This document shows positions 27,753 to 36,334 of a DNA stretch of 64,000 nt, in pieces. Origin of the DNA: Euhalothece natronophila Z-M001 (lineage in GTDB: Bacteria > Cyanobacteriota > Cyanobacteriia > Cyanobacteriales > Rubidibacteraceae); the NCBI RefSeq assembly GCF_007904085.1, contig NZ_CP042326.1:186001-250000 (forward strand). Direction: 5' to 3'. The position numbers and the translations under genes were made by a program. Positions within the stretch are counted from its first letter, which is position 1. Every line of letters begins with the position of its first letter. The notes below the pieces were generated by a model. The model worked only from the letters and a program-made list of their open reading frames with translations, was not told the origin of the DNA and did not search any database.

Positions 27753-29885
27753 CTAGCCCATCAACTGATCGGGGGTAATGGGTAACTGTCGGATGCGTTT
27801 GCCCGTGGCATGATAAATAGCATTCCCAACTGCGGCAGCCACGCCAGTAATCCCAATTTCTCCCACGCCGCGCACGCCTAAGGAATTAAAGTTTAAATCG
27901 GGTTCCCCAACAAAAGTAACGTCAATGCGAGGAATATCTGCATTCACGGGAATATGATAGGTCGCCAAATCATAAACCACAGGATAACCGGTTTCGGGAT
28001 CGAAATGACAGGCTTCCATTAAGGCATCCCCAATGCCCATCGTGACTGCCCCGCGAACTTGGCTAGCAGCCGCTTTGGCATTCATGACTTGTCCAATATT
28101 CATCACCGACACCCAACGGGTAATCTGTAGTTGCCCAATTTCCTCATCCACCATCACTTCACAAAAATGCGCTCCCCAAGACTGGAATGCCCATTGCTTA
28201 CTTTCCTCACTCGGAGAAGCAGTTGCCGTGGCTTCAAAATAGTCTTGCCCTAGCTGTTGCAATTGGGAACAAGCCTCTGAAACAGTGCGAGACTTGGCAT
28301 TTTCTAAAACCTGTTGGCAAGCCTCCGTAACTGCCGGGGCCAAAGAAGCAGTCATCATGGAACCGCCAGCAACCCCTCCATTCGGGAAATTGGAGTCTCC
28401 TAATTCCACCTGAATGTGATCCACCGAGATCCCCAATGCTTCCGCAGCAGTCATCGCCACCATGGTGTAAGAACCTGTGCCAATATCATTCCCGGAAGTC
28501 ATTACCTTGACCTTGCCATCACCGCATAACTGTACGGTAACGGAAGTACCAATCCGATTCCCTGGAAACGTAGCAGCTGCCATTCCCCATCCCACTAGTT
28601 TCCCCTCACGGTACTGGGCACGGGGTTGCAAGGAACGATTTTGCCAACCGAACCGTTCTGCGCCGACTTTTAGACAATCGGCAAAATGTTTCGCTGAGAA
28701 AGGTAATCCTTTACGCTGATGTTCGGTGGTTTCATTTTTCAACCGCAATTCAATGGGATCAATATTGAGCTTCCAAGCTAACTCATCCATGGCTGATTCT
28801 AAAGCCCACATTCCCGGTGTTTCCCCAGGGGCACGCATAAATGTCGGAACCCCCACATTTAAAACCGTAATGTCTTGCTGAGTAAATAAGTTAGGGGAAG
28901 CATACATCACAGGAGTCACACTGGTACAAGGTTCATTGAAAACTTCCACAGGAGAAGTGCAAGATTTGGCATAGTGAGAAATTCCCAGTAACGTCCCTTC
29001 TGCAGTGGCAGCTAATTGCAGGGTTTGCTCGGTTTCAGAACGATGACCGGTGTTTGCCGTCATCTGACGACGGGTAACCACTAGTTTTAACGGACGCTGA
29101 ATTTCACGGGCAGCAGCTGCACACAAAATACTATGAGACCAAGGGCAGGTTTTCGAGCCAAATGCTCCCCCAATATAGGGGGTTATCACTCTAACATTTT
29201 CCGCAGGAATATTAAATAATTGCCCATAAGTTCGTTGCGATCCCTTGACATACTGCGAGGGTTCATAAACCGTCAGAGACTCCCCGTCGTGCCAATGGGC
29301 GATAATGGCATGAGGTTCCATGGGAGATTGAAGTTCTGTGGCAGTTTCATAAACTGCTTCCACACTCACCGCCGCCTCGTTGATGCCAGTTTTGATATCC
29401 CCTGTGGCAAATTCCCCTTTCCGAAAGACCATCTCTTCCCCAAACATGGAGGTAGCTGGTTCATAGTTAGCTTCCTTGGCATCCACTAAGGGGGGTTCTG
29501 CTTCATATTCCACTTGGATTAAGTGCGCGGCTTCCCGTGCCTGTTCCCATGTCTCAGCGACCACTAACCCAATAATTTGTCCCCCATAGTGAATTTTGTC
29601 ATCTGAAAGAGGCAAACGAGATTCATAGATTTTGGAATTGATGAAATTATTATCGGGTTGATAGACTTGCGGGGGATTATGATGGGTAAAAACTGCCTGT
29701 ACCCCTGGTGCTTGTTTCGCTGCGGAAGGATTGATGGCTTGAATTCGACCATTGGCGATCGCGCTGGTTACCAAATAGCCGTGAACCATTTCGGGAATGG
29801 CATGTTCGGCACTATAGGTAGCTTGCCCAGTTACCTTGGCAAAACCATCTTTGCGAGTAACTGAAGTTCCAACAACTTGATTCAT
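27753..29885 (-). CDS. molybdenum hydroxylase large subunit (xanthine dehydrogenase / aldehyde oxidoreductase family)
   Basis: The 710-residue catalytic subunit binds molybdopterin cytosine dinucleotide and hydroxylates purines or aldehydes. The N-terminal domain has VTGQATYSAEHAIPEMVHGYLV. Cofactor loops include GGAFGSK (about residue 240), RAPGETPG (about 350) and NDIGTGSYT (about 465). The conserved catalytic Glu is in GVGEIGITG (about 685). It resembles the periplasmic aldehyde oxidoreductase PaoC type rather than the long XdhB, but the substrate is not predictable. It overlaps the FAD subunit gene by 4 bp. Confidence 0.93.
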   Translation of the reverse strand: MNQVVGTSVTRKDGFAKVTGQATYSAEHAIPEMVHGYLVTSAIANGRIQAINPSAAKQAPGVQAVFTHHNPPQVYQPDNNFINSKIYESRLPLSDDKIHYGGQIIGLVVAETWEQAREAAHLIQVEYEAEPPLVDAKEANYEPATSMFGEEMVFRKGEFATGDIKTGINEAAVSVEAVYETATELQSPMEPHAIIAHWHDGESLTVYEPSQYVKGSQRTYGQLFNIPAENVRVITPYIGGAFGSKTCPWSHSILCAAAAREIQRPLKLVVTRRQMTANTGHRSETEQTLQLAATAEGTLLGISHYAKSCTSPVEVFNEPCTSVTPVMYASPNLFTQQDITVLNVGVPTFMRAPGETPGMWALESAMDELAWKLNIDPIELRLKNETTEHQRKGLPFSAKHFADCLKVGAERFGWQNRSLQPRAQYREGKLVGWGMAAATFPGNRIGTSVTVQLCGDGKVKVMTSGNDIGTGSYTMVAMTAAEALGISVDHIQVELGDSNFPNGGVAGGSMMTASLAPAVTEACQQVLENAKSRTVSEACSQLQQLGQDYFEATATASPSEESKQWAFQSWGAHFCEVMVDEEIGQLQITRWVSVMNIGQVMNAKAAASQVRGAVTMGIGDALMEACHFDPETGYPVVYDLATYHIPVNADIPRIDVTFVGEPDLNFNSLGVRGVGEIGITGVAAAVGNAIYHATGKRIRQLPITPDQLMG

Positions 29886-30877
29886 GTTTCACTTCCCCTC
29901 TCGGCGGACAATTTAAGAGCTCGTTCCATGGCTCGTTTACTCAGATCAACTTTAAAATGATTGTGAGATAGCGGTTGTGCATCTTGCAATGCCATCTCGG
30001 TTGCCTGTTGCCAAGTTTCGGCATCTGCTGACTTTCCTTGAAGATAGGCTTCTGTTTCCCATAATCGCCACGGTTTGTGGGCTACCCCTCCCAAGGCAAG
30101 ATAGGCTTTTTGAATGACATTATTGGTCACCGAAACCATGGCTGCCACTGAGACAAGGGCAAAGGAAAAAGAAGCGCGATCGCGCAGTTTCAAATAAACA
30201 CCTGTTTTCGCAGTAGGATGGGGAGGTAATTTAACCGCAGTAATGAGTTCCCCGACTTCCAAATGGCTATCCCATTGAGGCGTTTCTCCCGGCAAACGGT
30301 GAAATTGACTCACGGGAATTTCTCGCACGCCATTGCTTCCTTCCACTTCCACCACAGCATCCAGAGCCGTCAGTGCCACTGCCATATCAGAGGGATGAAC
30401 GGCAATGCAGTGTTCACTCGCTCCTAAAATAGCGTGCATCCGGTTAATCCCCTCTCTAGCAGAACAGCCGCTGTGAGGTTGCCGTTTATTACAAGCAAAG
30501 GCAGTGTCATAGTAGTAAGGGCAACGAGTGCGCTGGAGTAAGTTTCCGCCCACTGTTGCCACATTACGAATCTGTTGTGATGCCCCCGATAAGATCGCTC
30601 GCGACAATAGAGGATAATCTTGTCGAATGCGGGGATGATTGGCAACGGCAGTATTAGTGACCAGTGCCCCAATTTTTACGCCGCCATCCGAAGTGGACTC
30701 AATTTGATTGAGATCCAACCGAGAAACATCAATCAGCCTCGAAGGCTCATCTAAAAACGCCTTTAACCGATCCACTACATTGGTGCCACCAGCAATATAT
30801 AAAGAATCCTGTTGCGCGATCGCGTTTTGGACAGCCTCTTGTGTGGAGTGGGCACGAACATAACCAAATTGTTTCAT
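29882..30877 (-). CDS. molybdenum hydroxylase FAD-binding subunit
   Basis: The 331-residue middle subunit passes electrons from the FeS clusters to the terminal acceptor through FAD. It has the FAD-binding core LYIAGGTNVVDRLK (about 28), and the ATVGGNLLQRTRCPYY region (about 107) with a Cys-rich insert (YDTAFACNKRQPHSGCSARE) that in PaoB-type subunits binds an extra 4Fe-4S cluster. The C-terminal CO-dehydrogenase flavoprotein domain follows (LGGVAHKPWRLWETEAYL). It overlaps both neighbours by 4 bp, indicating translational coupling. Confidence 0.92.
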   Translation of the reverse strand: MKQFGYVRAHSTQEAVQNAIAQQDSLYIAGGTNVVDRLKAFLDEPSRLIDVSRLDLNQIESTSDGGVKIGALVTNTAVANHPRIRQDYPLLSRAILSGASQQIRNVATVGGNLLQRTRCPYYYDTAFACNKRQPHSGCSAREGINRMHAILGASEHCIAVHPSDMAVALTALDAVVEVEGSNGVREIPVSQFHRLPGETPQWDSHLEVGELITAVKLPPHPTAKTGVYLKLRDRASFSFALVSVAAMVSVTNNVIQKAYLALGGVAHKPWRLWETEAYLQGKSADAETWQQATEMALQDAQPLSHNHFKVDLSKRAMERALKLSAERGSET

Positions 30878-31449
30878 CTTGAGCCATCCTCCACGAGAAT
30901 ATTGGCATCAGGGGAGGGAGGAGTTTGCCCCGAGGCTTGTTGCACGGCAGCGACAATGCCATTGTAAGCCCCACAGCGACAAAGATTACCACTGAGTCGT
31001 TCTCGAATTTCTGCCTCTGATAAGGTTTCTAGTTCTGGAGGAGTCGTTAAATCAGGGGTAATAGCACTCACATTTCCTTGTTTCACCTCATCTAACAAGG
31101 CGACGGTAGCGCAAATTTGTCCAGGGGTACAATAACCGCACTGAAAGCCATCATGCTCTAAAAATGCAGTTTGCACCGGATGAAGTTCCTCTTGGTTGCC
31201 TAAACCTTCAATGGTAGTAATCTGCTTTCCTTCTTGCATAATGGCTAAGGAAAGGCAGGAGTAAACTCGCTCTCCATCAATCAAGACAGTACAAGCCCCA
31301 CATTGACCGTGGTCACAGCCCTTTTTACTTCCTGTCAACCCTAACCGTTCTCGTAGTAAATCCAATAGCGTCACTCGCGGCTCAATGCTAACGGTATAGG
31401 AGCCATCATTAATGGTTAGTGTGACTGGAATTTGTCCTGCTATCTGCAT
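30874..31449 (-). CDS. molybdenum hydroxylase 2Fe-2S subunit
   Basis: The 191-residue small subunit carries two 2Fe-2S clusters. The plant-ferredoxin-type cluster uses CDHGQCGACTV plus a later Cys (YSCLS). The helical-bundle cluster uses CGYCTPGQI (about 110) and LCRCGAYNG (about 160). There is no Tat signal, unlike PaoA, suggesting a cytoplasmic enzyme. It is the first gene of the five-gene operon, and the 5' flank carries a MITE (31540-31689) about 90 bp upstream. No regulator gene is adjacent. Confidence 0.93.
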   Translation of the reverse strand: MQIAGQIPVTLTINDGSYTVSIEPRVTLLDLLRERLGLTGSKKGCDHGQCGACTVLIDGERVYSCLSLAIMQEGKQITTIEGLGNQEELHPVQTAFLEHDGFQCGYCTPGQICATVALLDEVKQGNVSAITPDLTTPPELETLSEAEIRERLSGNLCRCGAYNGIVAAVQQASGQTPPSPDANILVEDGSR

Positions 31450-31539
31450 TAATCACTGTTTTTGCTAGTTTATTGTGTCACAGAATCTGATTAAATATAC
31501 TTTCTTTTCAAATACAGCTTTTGCTTTTTACTAATTATA

Positions 31540-31689
31540 TATAGCAATCCTAAATCAGTTGTAAATTTTTAGTTGGGATCCCCCCTTTAATTCCCCCCTT
31601 ACTAAGGGGGGTGGGGGGGAAGCCTTCGGCACGGCTTTCAGCCTACGTAATGTTGAGCTAGTTTTTACAAATGAGATCATATTGCTATA
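31540..31689 (+). mobile_element. TATAGCAAT-type MITE, copy 1
   Basis: A 150-bp element bounded by TATAGCAATCC and its inverse ATTGCTATA. The inside carries a long C/G hairpin (GATCCCCCC...CCTTACTAAGGGGGG). The same sequence in reverse orientation lies at 50292-50418, and diverged relatives lie at 52.9-53.3 and 58.1-58.4 kb. The TA-bounded ends resemble IS630/Tc1-derived MITEs. The rest of the gap 31450-31827 holds no gene I could see. Confidence 0.8.
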
Positions 31690-31827
31690 GTATTTTAAAG
31701 AAGTCATTTGCTACCAATTATGGATATCGAATGAACTTCTCGCAAGTTGCCCTTTTCTCAAGACTCTATTTACAAAACTAATACTTTCAGCCTACATTGA
31801 TGGGAAATTGCCTAGTTTTACCCCCTA

Positions 31828-32361
31828 TTAAGCGTTAATACGACGAATTTCAGAATAAAATAACACCCAGCTTTGTTGGTTAGTGTCATGTTCTTCCCAT
31901 ACGGTTCGTAGTCGTAAGTTAGGATGAGCAAACCATAACCGTTCTTTGAGTAGGCTATTATTTGCGGTTTTGCTAGACAGGGTTAAGGCTTCATCTTCTC
32001 CTAAGACAAAATCACCCACAGTAGGAGTTTGGTCACTGTTCATTAGTTTTTGCACAAATTGACCCTTTTGCTGATCATAAGGAATGAGCGCAATTAAACT
32101 GGCTCCTTTTTCTGACTGAGTTTCGTCTTCCCAAGTGATTTTTGCGCCAGCTAAGGACAGTAAATTGGCATCTGAGGGGGGATTTAGTTGACTGGAAACT
32201 TCTTGCCGCAAAGCCGCGATCGCGCTATCTTCTCCCCCGAGTAATTCTACTGTTAACTCTGCTTTCCCATTATCCACACTCTTTTGCGCTAAATTATACC
32301 GAGTGCGTTGGGTGAACCATTTACCTTCGCTTTGTTCAAAAAAGGTTTTAATATCCATCAT
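31828..32361 (-). CDS. CpcS/CpeS-type phycobiliprotein lyase
   Basis: These lipocalin-fold lyases attach phycobilins to Cys84-type sites of phycobiliproteins in phycobilisome assembly. The 177-residue protein opens with the family signature MDIKTFFEQSEGKWFTQRT and keeps the conserved Trp/Arg pattern to LRLRTVWEE and the closing VLFYSEIRRI. Which phycobiliprotein it serves (CpcS, CpeS or CpcU-like) is unresolved. It is the last gene of a three-gene unit with the HEAT and VanY genes, 16 bp behind the HEAT gene. Confidence 0.85.
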   Translation of the reverse strand: MMDIKTFFEQSEGKWFTQRTRYNLAQKSVDNGKAELTVELLGGEDSAIAALRQEVSSQLNPPSDANLLSLAGAKITWEDETQSEKGASLIALIPYDQQKGQFVQKLMNSDQTPTVGDFVLGEDEALTLSSKTANNSLLKERLWFAHPNLRLRTVWEEHDTNQQSWVLFYSEIRRINA

Positions 32362-32377
32362 TATCTATCTAATTCAA

Positions 32378-33040
32378 TTAATTTCTGAGTTTTTCTAGAG
32401 AAATGGTAGCAGCTTTGCTCACTTGGGGATGGCTATCTTTTTGTAAATAGTTTAAGGCGGAAACACTTTGCTCTGTGGGTAAATTCCCGAGGGCTTCGGC
32501 TAATCGTTGGCGAACTAACCAATCTTCTGACTGCACAAACCGTAACATTTCTTCTACGGAGTCGGTACTTTTAATTTCTCCTAAAGCAGCGATCGCGGCT
32601 TGTTGTAACACCACTTCTTCACTGTTGAGGGCTTGTAAAAGTACCTCTTTCGCCTTAGGATTTTGTAAATTCCCTAAAGAGACTGCCGCACTAAAACGCA
32701 CTAACCAATGGGTATCCTCATAAAACAATCGTACCAATGGATCAAACGCTCGGGGGTCTTGAAGATAGCCTAAAGCCCCTGCTGCATCAGCACGAATCCC
32801 ATAATCCTCATCTTCTAGGAATCCTAATAAGAGAGGATAACATTCCACGGTTGGTTTAATCCCCAAAGCAAACACTGCCATTGAACGAATTTGCAAACTC
32901 TGATCATACAAGACTTTTTTAATCAGAGGAACCGCTTGTTCGGGATCAACTTCTCTTAACTGCGCTAAACCCACCATCCGATCGCGCTGATTGGGGCTTT
33001 CTAACTGTTGCGACAACTGCTCTAAATTAACTTCACTCAT
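32378..33040 (-). CDS. HEAT-repeat protein, NblB / lyase E-F family
   Basis: A 220-residue all-helical protein of about six HEAT repeats (for example AVPLIKKVLYDQSLQIRSMAVFALG and DPLVRLFYEDTHWLVRFSAAVSLG). In cyanobacteria, proteins of this shape act as phycobilin lyases (CpcE/F) or as NblB in phycobilisome breakdown. The neighbouring CpcS-type lyase supports a phycobilisome role. The length fits NblB better than CpcE. It starts one base after the VanY stop codon, implying coupled translation. Confidence 0.82.
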   Translation of the reverse strand: MSEVNLEQLSQQLESPNQRDRMVGLAQLREVDPEQAVPLIKKVLYDQSLQIRSMAVFALGIKPTVECYPLLLGFLEDEDYGIRADAAGALGYLQDPRAFDPLVRLFYEDTHWLVRFSAAVSLGNLQNPKAKEVLLQALNSEEVVLQQAAIAALGEIKSTDSVEEMLRFVQSEDWLVRQRLAEALGNLPTEQSVSALNYLQKDSHPQVSKAATISLEKLRN

Positions 33041-33041
33041 C

Positions 33042-33791
33042 TTAATTTCCGTAAAATATTTCTAAACTTTCCTGATTACCAACATACCGCCAATGCCAGG
33101 GTTCATAACTCACCCCTTGGGGGTTATCTTTTGGAAAGGAAAGCTCAAAACTATAACGCGCTGCATTTTCTTCTAACCATTGAAACGCCTCAGTTTTTGC
33201 AAAATCCTCTTGAAAATGAGTGGTTGGGGCTTCGCGATCGCCAATATCAATGGCATAGCCAGTATGATGTTCACTATATCCTGGAGGCGCACTAACTTGA
33301 GCTCTTTCTCGGGGAACTTCGCCGCGTTCTGCTTTCACCCCGAAAAAAATATCTTCCTGTTCCTCAACAGAGCGATATCCTGATAAAGGCACTAAAGACA
33401 CCCCATCTTCTTGCGCTGCTTCTTGCATCTCTACAAATTTTTCTGCTGCTGGTGTTCTTAATTTAATCGTACTACCTGAACTTAGTGCGGTTAAACTCTC
33501 AGGAGGTGCTTCTTCATAGGGAAAATGCCCTAATAGATCCTCTCTTCTTTCTTCCTGCGACATCTCTTCAGAAACTTCCGAAATTGTTTCCTCAGTTTCC
33601 AGCGCCGAAGAAAATGTTTCTACCATTGGTTCCCAAAAAGAACTACCTAAGATCACTACTATTACAGTGAATCCTATTGCCATAGCACCACCCCGCCGTA
33701 AAGAATTCCGTTTCCTTCGACGAACTGGGGTAACGTCCCTAACGGCTTCTGGAATTTCATCAGGGGACGTTTGATTATTCCTGACAGACAA
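33042..33791 (-). CDS. M15-family D-Ala-D-Ala carboxypeptidase (VanY-like), membrane-anchored
   Basis: A zinc peptidase that trims D-Ala from peptidoglycan stems. The 249-residue protein has a basic cytoplasmic N-terminus, one membrane anchor (about residues 36-55, MAIGFTVIVVILGSSFW), an acidic linker, then the VanY domain: SGYRSVEEQEDIFF, the zinc motif SEHHTGYAIDIGD (His and Asp ligands), and EPWHWRYVG with the third His. The start is a TTG at 33791, supported by GGAGG seven bases upstream; a later ATG would lie inside the membrane anchor. Confidence 0.9.
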   Translation of the reverse strand: MSVRNNQTSPDEIPEAVRDVTPVRRRKRNSLRRGGAMAIGFTVIVVILGSSFWEPMVETFSSALETEETISEVSEEMSQEERREDLLGHFPYEEAPPESLTALSSGSTIKLRTPAAEKFVEMQEAAQEDGVSLVPLSGYRSVEEQEDIFFGVKAERGEVPRERAQVSAPPGYSEHHTGYAIDIGDREAPTTHFQEDFAKTEAFQWLEENAARYSFELSFPKDNPQGVSYEPWHWRYVGNQESLEIFYGN

Positions 33792-34048
33792 GGTTTTTCC
33801 TCCAGCAATGTGATAATCAAGCCTTTAACAGTTTAGCAATGGATCTCCCCCTAATTTCCCTAAAACTTTCCTGAGAAGAAAAAGGACTTTTACTAAGTTT
33901 TATTGCGATGTTTTTATTTTTCTTTTATATTAGGGGATGGAGAGTTACAAAAATTTACTTTAGTTTTAAGTAAGCGCAACAATTTGATGGGCAATTCTAA
34001 TCGTACTGACTCTCACCACCAACTCATCACTTTTTAAAAATTGGAAAA

Positions 34049-34594
34049 ATGCTTCAAAAAATACTCAATTTATCAACTAAACTTTTTCGATCTAACCTTA
34101 GTGCTAATTATTGGTCACAAGCCGCTTGGACAATTTTAAGGGTCATTGTGGGCGTAATGATGGTTCACAATGGACTCGATAAATTATCCGATGTCGAAAA
34201 CTTTGCTACAGCTTATGTGGAATTTATTGGGCTGCCATTTCCCATCTTCTTTACTTATGTGGCGGCTTATACCGAGTTAATTGGTGCGCCTCTTGTCGCG
34301 ATCGGCTTTTTAACACGCCCTGCTGCTTTAGGTTTAGTCGGGACAATGGCAGTTGCAATGTACCACCACATTTTGGTAGCTGGCTTGAGCATTCCTTACC
34401 TAGAACTATCAGCAATTTATGCTAGTTGCTTCTTGTTCTTTTTGATTAATGGTGCTGGCTTATTCTCCGTTGATAACTTTATTAGTGGCTGGTTAAGCAG
34501 TCAATTCCTCTCGCTAGAGCAGCAACCTGAACAGATCCGCCAAGATGCTCCACAGGTTACTGACAAAAGCGAAGAAAGTGTTATGTCCAACTAG
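34049..34594 (+). CDS. DoxX-family membrane protein
   Basis: A 181-residue protein of the DoxX/SURF4 superfamily with four membrane spans (TILRVIVGVMMVHNGLDKL, FTYVAAYTELIGAPLVAIGFL, LGLVGTMAVAMYHHILVAG, SAIYASCFLFFLINGAG). The conserved HNGLDKL and YTELIGAPLVAIGFLTRPA motifs are present. DoxX proteins have roles in respiration-linked redox or oxidative-stress complexes, but the specific role here is unknown. A Gln/Glu-rich soluble tail of about 30 residues is added. A hairpin terminator follows at 34621. Confidence 0.88.
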   Translation: MLQKILNLSTKLFRSNLSANYWSQAAWTILRVIVGVMMVHNGLDKLSDVENFATAYVEFIGLPFPIFFTYVAAYTELIGAPLVAIGFLTRPAALGLVGTMAVAMYHHILVAGLSIPYLELSAIYASCFLFFLINGAGLFSVDNFISGWLSSQFLSLEQQPEQIRQDAPQVTDKSEESVMSN

Positions 34595-34620
34595 GCTTTA
34601 AAAGCTAATTAGACAAAACT

Positions 34621-34656
34621 GGAGAGTGATTCGGGGGATCGCTCTCCTTAATTTTA
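34621..34656 (+). terminator. probable terminator after doxX
   Basis: GGAGAGTGATT (from 34621) pairs with GATCGCTCTCC (ending 34648), including G-U pairs, and is followed by TTAATTTT. Confidence 0.6.
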
Positions 34657-34680
34657 GGTAAACAAATTTCTGCGCGATCG

Positions 34681-34995
34681 TCAATAGTTACTTAAGAACT
34701 TTTTAGCATCAGCGGGACTTAAACCTTCAGAACCAACAGTATAATTCTCAAAGAGTTGGCCCTTAATAAAGATTTTTATCCGTTTAGCTAACCTTAACTT
34801 AATAATTGGCAGTTCTAATAAGGGAATAATATCTCTTATTAGGTTGGCTACTTCTTTACTAGGACAATCCACCCGAAATGTCCCCCAACGTCGCTTGATT
34901 TTACATTTTTTTAAGACTTCCAGACGCTCTGATTCTGACTTATTTTCTCGGTAATAGCTCCAGATTAGTCGCATGAGTTGTGGATATTTTTTCAT
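34681..34995 (-). CDS. small basic protein of unknown function
   Basis: Not recognised. From the ATG at 34995 the protein has 104 residues, is strongly basic and mixes helix and strand: KKYPQLMRLIWSYYRENKSE, then KIKRRWGTFRVDCPSKEVANLI, ending GLSPADAKKFL. No membrane segment or signal is visible. The frame continues eight codons upstream to a TTG. It is convergent with doxX. The composition would suit a nucleic-acid-binding or transposon-associated protein, but nothing stronger can be said. Confidence 0.55.
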   Translation of the reverse strand: MKKYPQLMRLIWSYYRENKSESERLEVLKKCKIKRRWGTFRVDCPSKEVANLIRDIIPLLELPIIKLRLAKRIKIFIKGQLFENYTVGSEGLSPADAKKFLSNY

Positions 34996-35272
34996 GGCTC
35001 GGATCACCCTTTCCCTCAAAAATAAAATAATAAAGATAACTTCTTCACTTGTCTTTATTTAATCTAAAATTCTAAGCAATGAGGGAATTCTGTAAGAACT
35101 TTTAACGAGATTTTGTAAATATTAACTTTCCCTAAGTAGTAAAAGGTTGATAACAGGGGGATTTCAAGAATATTTGATTCTTTTAAAAGGTAAAGATTGT
35201 ATAAATTTAAAGTAAATTTCCTCCTCATTGGGCTAATTGATGCCACACTGCTGAGGAGGGAGGTTGGTTCGC

Positions 35273-35413
35273 TTATTCCACGGTGTAAGCCACTTGAAGA
35301 GCCCAAATAATTAATCCCGCGATCGCGCCCAAAATTAACACAGAAGAAACAGCAACGACTACTGGCTTATCAGCGCCAGGAAACTTCATAATTCCGCGAT
35401 TGAGATCAGACAT
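35273..35413 (-). CDS. 46-residue single-span membrane protein
   Basis: A short gene with an ATG at 35413 and an AAGGAG site 9-14 bases upstream. The product begins MSDLNRGIMKFPGADKPVVV and continues into a clean membrane helix (AVSSVLILGAIAGLIIWAL), ending QVAYTVE. It looks like the many tiny single-span subunits of photosynthetic complexes. I cannot match it to a named one; a Psb35-like or similar photosystem-associated protein is possible. A HIP1 site lies inside the gene (about 35321), the last one before a 25-kb stretch without any. Confidence 0.75.
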   Translation of the reverse strand: MSDLNRGIMKFPGADKPVVVAVSSVLILGAIAGLIIWALQVAYTVE

Positions 35414-35477
35414 GACTTTTACACTCCTTAATTAAAGCCCTTCTCACAATTGACACTCTTACCACTAAATCAAAGAT

Positions 35478-35573
35478 TATAGCGGGAGATTCTTGCTTCT
35501 TTTCCTCTTAACTAGACAGTTCCAAAGATGAAACTATCCCCGTCAGACCGAATCCACAAGCATTTTAGTTTTA
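35478..35573 (-). mobile_element. remnant IS right end (family 1 TnpB)
   Basis: On the minus strand it reads from TGTGGATTCGGTCTGACGGG to AGAATCTCCCGCTATAAT. It aligns with the 3' end of the TnpB gene and right end at 37518-37614, which carries TCTGACGGGGATGG, CTAGTCAAGAG and GGAATCTCCCGTC. It therefore looks like the displaced end of the element whose 5' TnpB part lies at 36306-37223. Confidence 0.6.
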
Positions 35574-35848
35574 ATTCCACGAGTTGCCCGACCGCAGAAG
35601 GATCTGAATTCTGATTTGGTTGTAATGACCTTGCTCTTCAGAGATTTAAGCTGGTCGAGACCCGTCACCATTACATTTTCGAGGGTGATATTTGTCGCGA
35701 CGTACTCTCATTGGGAGGTTTTTGAAATCTCTTACGGGCATTACTGCTTCTTTTATATTAGCACAATTCAAACCAATTAAGACGGTCGCTCTAACCGGTC
35801 GGGTAGGTCGAACCCTTATATTCTAACTGTTACGTGTGAACTCACCCG

Positions 35849-35921
35849 CGACTAAGCTCCTTGCGTCGCTGTAGTCGGACGGGGCGTATAAACATCTGAG
35901 GAAACCTCAGATGACAGCCCC
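35849..35921 (-). repeat. two-hairpin element, copy B
   Basis: Read on the minus strand: GGGGC (35917-35921), CATCTGAGG (35905-35913), loop TTT, CCTCAGATG (35893-35901), TTTATAC, GCCCC (35881-35885), GTC. A second hairpin follows, CGACTA (35872-35877) with TAGTCG (35849-35854). The loop of the second hairpin contains a module (AGCGACGCAAGGAGCTT) also present at 38.99 kb. First hairpin identical to copy A except for the loop. Confidence 0.55.
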
Positions 35922-36334
35922 TTGGCTTCTTCCTTATCCTTCCAAAGGACAGATAAGGTAACGGGAGTTCTCCGTTTGGATGAGGAACTTTTGCCATCAT
36001 CCAACTGACCGTCATTTCTGCGATTCAGTTTAAGTTTCTTAGCCCAGTATCTAGCACCAATATTATAACTAGCCGATAAATCGCAGTTATATTGTTTGCC
36101 ACTAGAAAACGTAGCTAGGGAGTAATTCTTTTTGCTTCGTTTAACTTTTCCACTGCCATCAAAAGCCCAACTGGAAGTCCCACGAGGATAAACAAACTCT
36201 GTCTTTCCTCCTACTTCAGTAAACTTTTCTTGAGTTAAATTAACCAACGCACGATTTAACCAGCCATGAAAACGTTGTTTTAAGGTCGAGCCTTTACGCC
36301 CTCCCTTAACCACCATCCAACATTTCTTTTCCAA
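35852..36334 (-). pseudogene. C-terminal TnpB fragment, family 2, out of frame with its neighbour
   Basis: A 160-codon frame carrying the C-terminal third of a TnpB (KGSTLKQRFHGWLNRALVNL, FVYPRGTSSWAFDGSGKVKR, then NCDLSASYNIGARYW). The RuvC-III Asp aligns in NCDLSAS. The zinc-ribbon cysteines are absent. It overlaps the 36306 frame by 29 bp in another phase. Its sequence does not fit as the missing end of that protein, whose relative at 37508 continues differently. Two-hairpin element B overlaps its 3' end, as element A overlaps the TnpB at 2567. Probably the end of a different TnpB element inserted into or recombined with the first. Confidence 0.7.

Noticed and set aside
35760-35820. tRNA-like T-arm (GGGTTCGACC on the minus strand)
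   Set aside because: No matching acceptor stem, anticodon arm or CCA could be found around it.
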